Of a DNA stretch of 18,167 nt, positions 1 through 6,928 are shown piece after piece. Source of the stretch: an uncultured Hungatella sp. (lineage in GTDB: Bacteria > Bacillota > Clostridia > Lachnospirales > Lachnospiraceae); NCBI GenBank assembly GCA_910588325.1, contig CAJUPP010000070.1:1-18167 (forward strand), written 5' to 3'. Numbering within the stretch: the first letter of the stretch is position 1; each line of letters begins with the position of its first letter. Made by a program: the position numbers and the translations under genes. A model generated the notes under the pieces. The model saw nothing but the letters and a program-made list of their open reading frames with translations, was not told where the DNA came from and did not search any database.

Positions 1-146
1 CGCATTTCTGCGGTTTGTAGGACTTTTATTCAATTATAAGTGTTGAAAACCCGGACGAGGCAGTGGAGCAGATTCTGAACCTGTTTGCCAGAACCAGAAA
101 TAACCGGGAGTTCATAGAAAACGCAAAAAGAACCAGATTTTTCTAG
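1..146 (+). pseudogene. rho: 3' remnant of rho (transcription termination factor), reading frame interrupted
   Basis: The frame ending at the TAG at 144-146 encodes a tail of the form VENPDEAVEQILNLF followed by ARTRNNREFIENAKR. This matches the C-terminus of Rho, where an Ala-Met/Val-Glu helix is followed by a K/R-T-K/R-x-N-x-E-F motif. Rho directly upstream of rpmE is the usual order in many Firmicutes, which supports the call. The frame has a TAG at 18-20, and Rho-like residues are only convincing from about position 42. The +2 frame, open from the edge, stops at 44-46. So the last part of rho is frameshifted, joined to foreign sequence, or affected by an assembly or sequencing error. Only about 34 residues can be judged, and the rest of the gene is off the window. 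Confidence 0.55.
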
Positions 147-164
147 GAATTCCGATTTTTCTGC

Positions 165-193
165 TTGCATAAAAAAATATTCTATGATATACT
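165..193 (+). promoter_or_regulatory. Sigma-A-type promoter of rpmE
   Basis: TTGCAT (165-170) and TATACT (188-193) are separated by 17 bp. The site lies between the rho stop and rpmE, giving a leader of about 70 nt. It indicates that rpmE can be transcribed independently of rho. Confidence 0.6.
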
Positions 194-270
194 AAATAAG
201 CTGTTTATATGGTAAATCGTGATTTTTAAGTCACAATAGAAATAGAGTAAAAGATTTGAGAGGTGAGATC

Positions 271-474
271 ATGAAAAAGGGTATCCATCCGGAGTATTAT
301 CAGGCAAAGGTAACCTGCAACTGCGGTAACGAATTTGTAACAGGCTCTACCAAGAAAGAAATCCACGTAGAGGTTTGCTCTAAGTGCCATTCATTCTACA
401 CAGGCCAGCAGAAGACAGCAGCAGCTCGTGGACGTATTGATAAGTTCAATCGTAGGTATGGTATTAACAGTTAA
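271..474 (+). CDS. rpmE: 50S ribosomal protein L31 (zinc-binding type)
   Basis: The 67-residue product begins MKKGIHPEYYQAKVTCNCG, the hallmark N-terminus of bacterial L31. Cysteines in CNC (about residues 16 and 18) and VCSKCH (about 37 and 40) form the zinc-binding set of the C+ form. The tail FYTGQQK...GRIDKFNRRYG is also typical. L31 sits on the large subunit at the inter-subunit bridge region. I chose the ATG at 271 because GAGAGGTGA (258-266) is correctly spaced before it; the in-frame TTG at 256 would overlap that ribosome binding site and add residues not found in the family. It follows the rho end and has its own promoter and a terminator. Confidence 0.95.
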   Translation: MKKGIHPEYYQAKVTCNCGNEFVTGSTKKEIHVEVCSKCHSFYTGQQKTAAARGRIDKFNRRYGINS

Positions 475-506
475 TTCAGACATTTGATCGAGTATGAGCA
501 GGGAAA

Positions 507-553
507 AGGTTGAGGCTTAAGTGGAAACACTGGTACTCAACCTGTTTTTCTTT
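507..553 (+). terminator. Rho-independent terminator after rpmE
   Basis: AGGTTGAG (507-514) pairs with CTCAACCT (536-543). A nested AGTG-GAAA-CACT hairpin (520-531) lies in the loop, and GTTTTTCTTT follows. It separates rpmE from the membrane-protein gene. Confidence 0.75.
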
Positions 554-587
554 ATAAAATGTTTTCAGATTCAGGAAAGGAACATTT

Positions 588-1532
588 ATGAAATATTCTG
601 GAATTGGCGGGCAGGCTGTAATTGAGGGAATCATGATGAAGAACAAAGATGATTATGCCACTGCTGTCCGCAAGCCCAACGGTGAGATTGAGATTCAAAA
701 GGACCGGTATGTCAGTCTGACAAAGAAAGCAAAGCTGTTTTCACTGCCGTTTATCCGCGGCATATTCAGTTTTGCAGACTCCATGATTCTGGGTATGAAG
801 ACGCTGACCTTTTCAGCTGGTTTTTTTGAAGATGATGAAGATGAGAAGCCCAGCAAATTTGAACTATGGCTGGATAAAGTATTCGGTGAGAAATTAGAAA
901 AGGTATTGATGACATTTTCCGTGGTGTTTGCTGTTATAGCGGCCATAGGAATTTTTATGATTCTGCCACTGGGAATCAGCCGTGTTGTGCAGCCATGGAT
1001 TCCTTCAGACAGTTTGATGGCTTTTTTGGAGGGAGTGATCCGCCTGGCTATCTTTATCGCATATATTAAGCTGATTTCCAACATGGAGGATATTCGGCGC
1101 ACCTTTATGTATCATGGTGCGGAGCATAAATGCATCAACTGTATCGAACACGGTCTGGAGCTGAATGTAGACAATGTCCGTTCCAGTTCCAAACAGCATA
1201 AGCGCTGCGGTACCAGCTTTTTGATTATTGTGATGATGATCAGTATTTTATTTTTTATGGTAATCCGGGTGGATGGAATTTGGCTGAAGATGGCGAGCCG
1301 TATTCTGTTGATTCCGGTGATTGCCGGTGTGTCCTATGAGTTTCTTCGTCTGGCAGGAAGAAGCGACAATGCCTTGGTAAATATATTAAGTAAACCGGGA
1401 CTGTGGATGCAGAATATGACAACCAAAGAACCGGATGACGATATGATAGAGGTGGCGATTGCTGCCGTAGAGGCCGTATTTGACTGGAAGACTTACTTGG
1501 CAGAGAATTTTCCAAAGAGCATGCAGTACTAG
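588..1532 (+). CDS. yqhQ: DUF1385 family multi-pass membrane protein (YqhQ-like)
   Basis: The 314-residue protein opens with GIGGQAVIEGIMM, the conserved start of the DUF1385 family, for which B. subtilis YqhQ is the named example. Hydrophobic segments at about 107-130, 143-163, 210-227 and 239-256 predict a polytopic membrane protein. The conserved YHGAEHKCINCIEHG (175-189) and HKRCGTSF (204-211) form a His/Cys-rich stretch that could bind metal; that role is inference. AGGAAAGG at 573-580 supports the ATG at 588. Biochemical function is not established for the family to my knowledge. Position between rpmE and prmC is a common Firmicute arrangement. The TAG stop is part of the CTAG that begins a palindromic element, so the natural C-terminus may have been altered by that insertion. 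Confidence 0.88.
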   Translation: MKYSGIGGQAVIEGIMMKNKDDYATAVRKPNGEIEIQKDRYVSLTKKAKLFSLPFIRGIFSFADSMILGMKTLTFSAGFFEDDEDEKPSKFELWLDKVFGEKLEKVLMTFSVVFAVIAAIGIFMILPLGISRVVQPWIPSDSLMAFLEGVIRLAIFIAYIKLISNMEDIRRTFMYHGAEHKCINCIEHGLELNVDNVRSSSKQHKRCGTSFLIIVMMISILFFMVIRVDGIWLKMASRILLIPVIAGVSYEFLRLAGRSDNALVNILSKPGLWMQNMTTKEPDDDMIEVAIAAVEAVFDWKTYLAENFPKSMQY

Positions 1533-1683
1533 TACAGCCCTGCCTAAATTCCGATGAATAATCACTCGCTATCGGCGCCCTCTGCACGTCTGCGAAGCTA
1601 GACGTAGGCATCGCTGCGCAGACGCACAGATGACACCAATATCAAGCAATTTATTCACCCAAATTTAAGCAGGGCTGTACTAG
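1529..1683. repeat. 155-bp palindromic, MITE-like element between yqhQ and prmC
   Basis: The left end CTAGTACAGCCCTGCC... (1529-1550) and right end (1662-1683) are 22-bp inverted repeats differing at one base. Further imperfect pairing continues inward (GAATAA arms near 1556 and 1650). The centre holds CGTCTGCG (1587-1594) pairing with CGCAGACG (1617-1624). No ORF is inside. The whole unit can fold into one long hairpin in RNA or single-stranded DNA. CTAG at each extreme could be the repeat end or a duplicated 4-bp target; because CTAG is self-complementary the sequence cannot decide. Confidence 0.75.
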
Positions 1684-1713
1684 ACAGGTGGCAGACGCAG
1701 CAGGAGACAAGAT

Positions 1714-2586
1714 ATGACACTGTATCAGCTATTGACAGAGGGAGAACAGAAATTAAGGGAAGCGAAAGATGCAGAGGCGCAGTTAGATGCCAGAAGGCTT
1801 CTGTTGGAGGCTTTTCAGACAGATACCGTTCATTTTTTAATGAATCGGATGCTGCAGCTTTCCAAGGAGCAGACGGTGGAACAAGCCGTTTCGGATTATT
1901 GGACGATGATAGAGCGGCGTTGTCAAAGAGAACCCATCCAGTATATTTTAGGAAGCCAGGAGTTTATGGGGCTTACCTTTCGGGTAAATCACCATGTACT
2001 GATTCCGCGTCAGGATACGGAGACATTAGTAGAACAGGTTCTGAAAGAACATACACAGTCAGAAAGAAGAGCAAAACGTCTGTTAGATCTATGTACAGGT
2101 TCCGGCTGTATAGCAATCAGCCTGATGGTGAAAGGTGGTTTTCGGTATGTGACAGCCACGGATATTTCTGAGGATGCTCTTTCCGTAGCAAGGGAGAATG
2201 CTCATTGTCTGCTGGAGCCCGGCTGTCAGTTGAAGCTGTGCAGGGGAGACTTGTTTCAGGCGCTGGAACCAGGCGGTAAATTTGATATCCTGGTGTCAAA
2301 TCCGCCGTATATTCCGACTTCTGTGATTAGGGAATTGCAGCCGGAAGTTCGGAATCATGAGCCTGTGACAGCATTGGATGGCAGCCCGGATGGTAAAGTG
2401 TTTTACAGGAGAATTGCCGGTGAGGCAGAACAGTGGCTGAATCCAGGTGCGGCAGTTTATCTGGAAATAGGATATGACCAGGGAGAAGCCGTTTGTGGTC
2501 TGTTGGAAGAGCATGGTTTTAACAATATAAAAGTGATAAAAGATCTGCCGGGATTAGACCGAGTGGTGCGGGCAGATTATGGATAG
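1714..2586 (+). CDS. prmC: Peptide chain release factor N5-glutamine methyltransferase PrmC
   Basis: PrmC methylates the glutamine of the GGQ motif of release factors using S-adenosylmethionine. The 290-residue protein has the N-terminal helical domain (about 1-75), LIPRQDTE (97-104, usually LIPRPETE), the SAM-binding stretch LLDLCTGSGCIAISL (123-137), an acidic TATDIS at about 147-152, and the catalytic NPPYIP (196-201) that defines the family. AGGAGA (1702-1707) precedes the ATG at 1714. The gene encoding its substrate, prfA, follows after 19 bp, so the two are almost certainly co-transcribed. The palindromic element immediately upstream separates it from yqhQ. Confidence 0.95.
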   Translation: MTLYQLLTEGEQKLREAKDAEAQLDARRLLLEAFQTDTVHFLMNRMLQLSKEQTVEQAVSDYWTMIERRCQREPIQYILGSQEFMGLTFRVNHHVLIPRQDTETLVEQVLKEHTQSERRAKRLLDLCTGSGCIAISLMVKGGFRYVTATDISEDALSVARENAHCLLEPGCQLKLCRGDLFQALEPGGKFDILVSNPPYIPTSVIRELQPEVRNHEPVTALDGSPDGKVFYRRIAGEAEQWLNPGAAVYLEIGYDQGEAVCGLLEEHGFNNIKVIKDLPGLDRVVRADYG

Positions 2587-2605
2587 TGAAAGGAGATGAT
2601 TTTCC

Positions 2606-3682
2606 ATGTTTGATCGTTTAGAGGATATATTAATCCATTATGAAGAGTTGATGCTGGAATTGAATAACCCTTCCGTTGCTGAAGATCAGAACCGTTTCCG
2701 CAAATTGATGAAGGAACAGGCTGATTTGTCTCCTCTAGTGGAGACTTATAAGGAGTATAAGCAGGCCAAAAGGGATGTGGAAGAGAGTCTGGCTCTTTTA
2801 GAAGAGGAAAGTGATGAGGAGATGCGGGAATTGGCTAAGGAGGAACTGTCAGATGCCAAGGAACGTATCGAGGTTTTAGAGGGGCAGCTGAAGATTCTTC
2901 TTTTACCTAAAGATCCCAACGATGATAAGAACATTATTCTTGAGATTCGCGCAGGGGCCGGAGGAGAGGAAGCGGCTCTCTTTGCAGCTGAACTTTACCG
3001 AATGTATGTAAGCTATGCGGAAAGCCATCGCTGGAAAGTAGAGATTGTCAGCTTAAATGAAAGCGGAATCGGTGGATTCAAGGAAGTAGTTGCCATGGTT
3101 ACCGGGAACGGGGCCTATTCGAAACTAAAATATGAAAGCGGTGTCCACCGCGTTCAGAGAGTGCCAGAGACAGAAAGCGGAGGCAGAATCCACACATCTA
3201 CCGCGACCGTAGCCGTGATGCCGGAAGCAGAAGAGGTAGATGTCCAGATTGATATGAAAGACTGCCGAATTGATGTTATGAGAGCTTCCGGTAACGGAGG
3301 ACAGTGTGTTAATACAACAGATTCCGCTGTTCGTCTGACCCATATTCCCACTGGAATCGTGATTTACAGCCAGACAGAGAAATCTCAGCTTCAGAATAAG
3401 GAGAAGGCGTTCCGTCTCCTTCGCTCTAAGCTGTATGATATGGAGTTGGAGAAGCAGCAGAATTCCGAGGCCGAAGCTCGTCGAAGCCAGATTGGTACCG
3501 GAGATCGGTCGGAAAAGATAAGAACCTATAACTTTCCTCAGGGCCGTGTGACGGATCACCGGATAGGGTTAACTTTGTATAAGCTGGATAAAATTATGAA
3601 TGGAGATATCCAGGAAATTATTGATGCCTGTATCGCGGCCGACCAGGCGGTGAAGCTGAGCCAGTTAAATGAGACGGCTTAA
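2606..3682 (+). CDS. prfA: Peptide chain release factor 1 (RF1)
   Basis: RF1 recognises UAA and UAG stop codons and triggers peptide release. At 358 residues it has the normal length. SGNGGQCVNTTDSAVR holds the GGQ (231-233) that enters the peptidyl transferase centre. The codon-reading P-x-T tripeptide appears as PET (187-189) in HRVQRVPETESGGRIHTS, confirming RF1 rather than RF2, which carries SPF. The GAGAGGEEAALFA stretch (116-128) is the other conserved signature. AAAGGAGATGA (2589-2599) supports the ATG at 2606. Its modifying enzyme PrmC is encoded just upstream in the same operon. Confidence 0.97.
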   Translation: MFDRLEDILIHYEELMLELNNPSVAEDQNRFRKLMKEQADLSPLVETYKEYKQAKRDVEESLALLEEESDEEMRELAKEELSDAKERIEVLEGQLKILLLPKDPNDDKNIILEIRAGAGGEEAALFAAELYRMYVSYAESHRWKVEIVSLNESGIGGFKEVVAMVTGNGAYSKLKYESGVHRVQRVPETESGGRIHTSTATVAVMPEAEEVDVQIDMKDCRIDVMRASGNGGQCVNTTDSAVRLTHIPTGIVIYSQTEKSQLQNKEKAFRLLRSKLYDMELEKQQNSEAEARRSQIGTGDRSEKIRTYNFPQGRVTDHRIGLTLYKLDKIMNGDIQEIIDACIAADQAVKLSQLNETA

Positions 3683-3827
3683 AAACCCTGATTTTCTGCG
3701 GATTTTTGGGGTTTTAGGGTTCAGCGAAGAAATGTCACTGCCGTATAAGCTGTTGGATATGGAAACGGTAAGCGCTGAGAATTGATTCGGATACTTGGGG
3801 TTGAAAATGGATAGGGAATAAAAAAAG
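3683..3827. other. Intergenic stretch after prfA, no convincing gene
   Basis: A weak hairpin AAAACCC (3682-3688) with GGGTTTT (3709-3715) directly follows prfA and may be a first terminator. A 17-codon ORF (3732-3785, MSLPYKLLDMETVSAEN) has no good ribosome binding site. I regard it as chance or a remnant. Confidence 0.3.
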
Positions 3828-3859
3828 AACCGGAAAGGGAGATTCCTATTCCGGTTTTT
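3828..3859. terminator. Bidirectional terminator between prfA and the cupin gene
   Basis: AACCGGAA (3828-3835) pairs with TTCCGGTT (3849-3856). An A-run on the left and a T-run on the right mean it can serve both prfA (plus) and the convergent cupin gene (minus). Confidence 0.75.
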
Positions 3860-3963
3860 GCTTTATTGGTCTCATTCATCTGCCTTGTATACGGTAAAGC
3901 ATGAGATAACGGTGCCGCATGAACGGGATGATGGGGGTACCCCTGCTTTTTCAGCTGGGACAG

Positions 3964-4305
3964 CTATACAAAATCTTCCCTCATAGGTGTGAAAAAGTCC
4001 ACCAGAATTCCGGCTTCCAGACATTCACAGCCGTGGACGATATCATTTTGCTTTAACAGCGTATCGCCAGCTTTCACCTCTTTGGTCACATCTCCGATGG
4101 TAAAACGGAAACGGCCGCTGGCTACATAGGTAATCTGGGTATGGGGGTGATGATGCATGGCACCAATGGCTCCGGTTTCAAATACATTCTCCACACACAT
4201 CAGTTCATCACAGTATGCCAGGACATTGCGCACCACGCCAGGGCCTGCGGGAACTCCTTCTATGGTATCGTGAAAACACCAGTTATTTCCTTTTCTTTCC
4301 TCCAT
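3964..4305 (-). CDS. Small single-domain cupin protein, KdgF-like
   Basis: The 113-residue protein is a single beta-barrel cupin. Motif 1 is seen as GAMHHHPHTQITYVASG (48-64), with metal-ligand histidines in HHHPH and Gln57 at the usual Glu position. Motif 2 contributes His91 in QNDIVHG. The C-terminus VDFFTPMREDFV resembles the VFSPxREDY ending of KdgF, a cupin that linearises unsaturated uronates in pectin and alginate catabolism. That assignment is by remembered family resemblance and no other uronate gene is nearby. AAGGAG precedes the ATG. It is divergent from the SDR gene; a TTGACA (complement of 4367-4372) lies in the shared 223-bp region, but I found no strong -10 for it. Confidence 0.8.
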   Translation of the reverse strand: MEERKGNNWCFHDTIEGVPAGPGVVRNVLAYCDELMCVENVFETGAIGAMHHHPHTQITYVASGRFRFTIGDVTKEVKAGDTLLKQNDIVHGCECLEAGILVDFFTPMREDFV

Positions 4306-4452
4306 GTCGTTTCTCCTTTTCTCAACAGTTCTTAAGATTCTGCCTAAAAAATATTTCGCCGCAATTTGTCAAAACATAAGCAGGAATCATTATCAATGGA
4401 ATTGTTCTTTTTTATATTTGTGGGAATGCCCTTTTGGCAGGACGATGGTATC

Positions 4453-4481
4453 TTGACAAACCATAGCTGCTCTGTTATTCT
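4453..4481 (+). promoter_or_regulatory. Sigma-A-type promoter of the SDR gene
   Basis: A consensus TTGACA (4453-4458) is followed after 17 bp by TATTCT (4476-4481), about 47 bp before the start codon. Confidence 0.65.
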
Positions 4482-4528
4482 TTAGAAGAAAAGGTTGTTA
4501 ATTTATTATCAAAAAGGAGAAATCTGAC

Positions 4529-5308
4529 ATGGGGATTTTTGACGGCAAGGTGGCGATCATTACCGGCGGCGGAAAAGCAAAATCCATTGGATATGGCATT
4601 GCCGTAGCTTATGCGAAAGAGGGTGCCAATCTGGTTTTAACCGGACGCAATGAACAGAAACTGCTGGATGCAAAAGAAGAATTAGAGAGTCTGTATGGTA
4701 TCAAGGTACTGGCTCTGAAGGCTGATGTAACTCCGGATGATGAGTCTGAGCAGCGGGTAAAGGATGTAGTGGACAAGACGATAGAGACTTTTGGACGAAT
4801 CGATGTATTAATTAACAATGCCCAGGCTTCTGCGTCAGGAATTCCTCTGTCTATCCAAACGAAGGATCATTTTGATTTAGGAATCTATTCCGGCCTGTAT
4901 GCTACGTTTTATTATATGAGAGCTTGCTATCCGTATTTGAAAGAGACTAAGGGGTCTGTGATCAACTTCGCTTCCGGAGCAGGCTTATTCGGCAATGCAG
5001 GTCAGTGTTCCTATGCAGCTGCGAAAGAAGGAATCAGAGGCTTATCCCGTGTAGCCGCTACAGAGTGGGGCAAAGACAATATTAATGTCAATGTAGTATG
5101 TCCATTGGCCATGACTTCTCAGCTGGAGAATTTCAGGGAATCCTATCCAGAGGCTTATGAGAAGAATTTAAGGGCTGTACCTATGGGACGCTTCGGGGAT
5201 CCGGAGAAGGATATCGGCCGTGTATGTGTATTGTTAGGTTCTCAGGATTTCAAATATATGTCCGGTGAGACGATCACATTGGAAGGCGGCATGGGCTTAA
5301 GGCCATAA
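4529..5308 (+). CDS. SDR family NAD(P)-dependent oxidoreductase (FabG-like)
   Basis: A 259-residue classical short-chain dehydrogenase/reductase with a Rossmann fold. The cofactor loop TGGGKAKSIGYGIA (12-25) carries a two-residue-longer glycine turn than the standard TGxxxGIG. Other signs are ADV (65-67), NNAQ (96-99, usually NNAG), catalytic Ser149 in INFASG, and YAAAK (Tyr162, Lys166). The C-terminal GETITLEGG resembles the usual SDR ending. The substrate cannot be read from sequence; 3-oxoacyl-ACP reductase or a sugar/polyol dehydrogenase are both possible. AAGGAG at 4515-4520 supports the start. It is divergent from the KdgF-like cupin, which hints at, but does not prove, a shared carbohydrate role. 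Confidence 0.88.
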   Translation: MGIFDGKVAIITGGGKAKSIGYGIAVAYAKEGANLVLTGRNEQKLLDAKEELESLYGIKVLALKADVTPDDESEQRVKDVVDKTIETFGRIDVLINNAQASASGIPLSIQTKDHFDLGIYSGLYATFYYMRACYPYLKETKGSVINFASGAGLFGNAGQCSYAAAKEGIRGLSRVAATEWGKDNINVNVVCPLAMTSQLENFRESYPEAYEKNLRAVPMGRFGDPEKDIGRVCVLLGSQDFKYMSGETITLEGGMGLRP

Positions 5309-5329
5309 AAATATGGAACATGTTGACAG

Positions 5330-5374
5330 AACAGCCTGTTTTTAGATAAATATATCGAAAAACAGGCTGTTTTA
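5330..5374 (+). terminator. Terminator after the SDR gene
   Basis: AACAGCCTGTTTTT (5330-5343) pairs perfectly over 14 bp with 5358-5371 and is followed by more T residues. Confidence 0.85.
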
Positions 5375-5398
5375 TAATGGTTACTTTTCATTATGCTC

Positions 5399-5427
5399 TT
5401 TACATTTTTAAAGGGATTGATTACAAT
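5399..5427 (+). promoter_or_regulatory. Sigma-A-type promoter of glmM
   Basis: TTTACA (5399-5404) and TACAAT (5422-5427) with a 17-bp spacer, 74 bp before the start codon and downstream of the SDR terminator. Confidence 0.6.
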
Positions 5428-5501
5428 ATAGAAATAATTTGTGTCTAACCCCAAGGCAGGGTACATAAAATAAAAAGATTGCAGAGTGAGAGGATAGTGT
5501 T

Positions 5502-6854
5502 ATGGGAAAATATTTTGGAACCGATGGTTTCCGTGGGGAAGCCAATGTAGATTTGACCGTAGAACATGCATTTAAAGTAGGCCGTTTTCTGGGATGGTAT
5601 TATGGACAGAAGGAGCCGGATGAACGATGCCGTATCGTGATCGGTAAAGACACCAGAAGAAGCAGTTATATGTTTGAATATTCTTTGGTGGCAGGCCTGA
5701 CCGCATCCGGTGCAGATGCATATCTGCTTCATGTGACAACCACACCCAGCGTGTCTTATGTTGTCCGCACGGAGGGATTTAACTGTGGAATCATGATTTC
5801 TGCCAGCCACAATCCATATTATGACAATGGAATTAAGGTTATTAATGAGCGGGGAGAAAAGCTGGAAGAAGAGGTCATTGAAAAGATTGAAAGCTATCTG
5901 GAAGGGGAGATGGGAGAGATTCCCTATGCCAAGAAGGATCAGATAGGACGTACTGTTGATTTTGCTGCCGGAAGAAACCGCTATATCGGGTATTTGATTT
6001 CCATTGCAACCCGTTCTTTCAAAAATATGAGAGTAGGTTTGGACTGTGCGAATGGAAGTGCATCTGCTATCGCAAAAAATGTATTTGATGCTTTAGGGGC
6101 GGAAACTCATGTGATTAATAATGAACCTAATGGACTGAACATCAATACGGATTGCGGTTCTACTCATATTCATGTTCTGCAGCAGTATGTAAAAGAACAT
6201 CATCTGGATGTAGGATTCGCCTATGACGGAGATTCGGATCGCTGTATCGCCGTAGACAGCGATGGAGAAGTGGTGGATGGCGACAAGATTATGTATATCT
6301 GCGGAAAATATATGAAAGAGCAGGGCATGCTGGTTAACAATACCATAGTCACTACGATCATGTCAAATTTTGGTTTGTATAAGGCCCTGGACAGAGAAGG
6401 GATTTCCTACGAGAAGACTGCTGTTGGAGATAAATATGTATACGAGAACATGGTAACCAATGGCTTCTGCCTAGGCGGCGAACAATCCGGTCATATCATT
6501 TTCAGTAAGCATGCTACTACAGGAGATGGTATCCTAACCTCTTTAAAGGTGATGGAGGCTATGTTGGAGAAAAAGCAGCCATTAAATAAGCTGGCCTTAG
6601 AAGTAGAGATTTTCCCTCAGGTTCTGAAAAATGTAAAAGTGAAAAATAAAAAGGACGCTCAGGACGATCCCATGGTTCAGGCAGAGGTGCAGAAGGTGAC
6701 AGAAGCCTTGGGTGACGACGGCAGGATTCTTCTGCGCCAGTCCGGGACAGAGCCGGTGGTGCGTGTGATGGTTGAAGCATCCAGTGTGGAAAACTGTGAG
6801 AAGTATGTGGATCAGGTTATTGCTGTAATGAAAGCTCAGGGCCATGTATTGTAA
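5502..6854 (+). CDS. glmM: Phosphoglucosamine mutase GlmM
   Basis: GlmM converts glucosamine-6-phosphate to glucosamine-1-phosphate, feeding UDP-GlcNAc for peptidoglycan. The 450-residue protein starts KYFGTDGFRG (3-12), diagnostic for GlmM among phosphohexomutases. The active-site serine is Ser102 in ISASHNPYYDNGIK (99-112), and the metal loop is DGDSDR (242-247). The sugar-binding GEQSG (326-330) and phosphate-binding RQSGTEPVVR (412-421) are all present. GAGAGGATA before 5502 supports the ATG. It has its own promoter and no obvious terminator before leuA, so read-through into leuA is possible. Confidence 0.96.
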   Translation: MGKYFGTDGFRGEANVDLTVEHAFKVGRFLGWYYGQKEPDERCRIVIGKDTRRSSYMFEYSLVAGLTASGADAYLLHVTTTPSVSYVVRTEGFNCGIMISASHNPYYDNGIKVINERGEKLEEEVIEKIESYLEGEMGEIPYAKKDQIGRTVDFAAGRNRYIGYLISIATRSFKNMRVGLDCANGSASAIAKNVFDALGAETHVINNEPNGLNINTDCGSTHIHVLQQYVKEHHLDVGFAYDGDSDRCIAVDSDGEVVDGDKIMYICGKYMKEQGMLVNNTIVTTIMSNFGLYKALDREGISYEKTAVGDKYVYENMVTNGFCLGGEQSGHIIFSKHATTGDGILTSLKVMEAMLEKKQPLNKLALEVEIFPQVLKNVKVKNKKDAQDDPMVQAEVQKVTEALGDDGRILLRQSGTEPVVRVMVEASSVENCEKYVDQVIAVMKAQGHVL

Positions 6855-6857
6855 GTC

Positions 6858-6886
6858 TTGCTATGAACGAAGAGTTGTGTTATAAT
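6858..6886 (+). promoter_or_regulatory. Extended -10 promoter of leuA
   Basis: TTGCTA (6858-6863) and a perfect TATAAT (6881-6886) with 17-bp spacing. TG at 6878-6879 makes an extended -10. The leader is only about 35 nt, too short for a T-box or leader-peptide attenuator. Confidence 0.7.
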
Positions 6887-6928
6887 AAAAAAACTGTTTT
6901 GACGAAATTATCTTGAAGAAAAGGAATG

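Noticed and set aside
256..270. Upstream TTG start for rpmE
   Set aside because: It would overlap the clear GAGAGGTGA site and add residues foreign to L31.
695..1102. Minus-strand ORF of 135 codons opposite yqhQ
   Set aside because: It is the shadow of a well-supported gene, with no ribosome binding site and no recognisable protein features.
1887..2171. Second plus-strand ORF inside prmC
   Set aside because: It is an out-of-frame shadow; the prmC frame holds all methyltransferase motifs.
6855..6925. Possible T-box or leucine leader attenuator before leuA
   Set aside because: Only about 35 nt separate the promoter from the start codon; there is no specifier hairpin, leucine-rich leader peptide or terminator.
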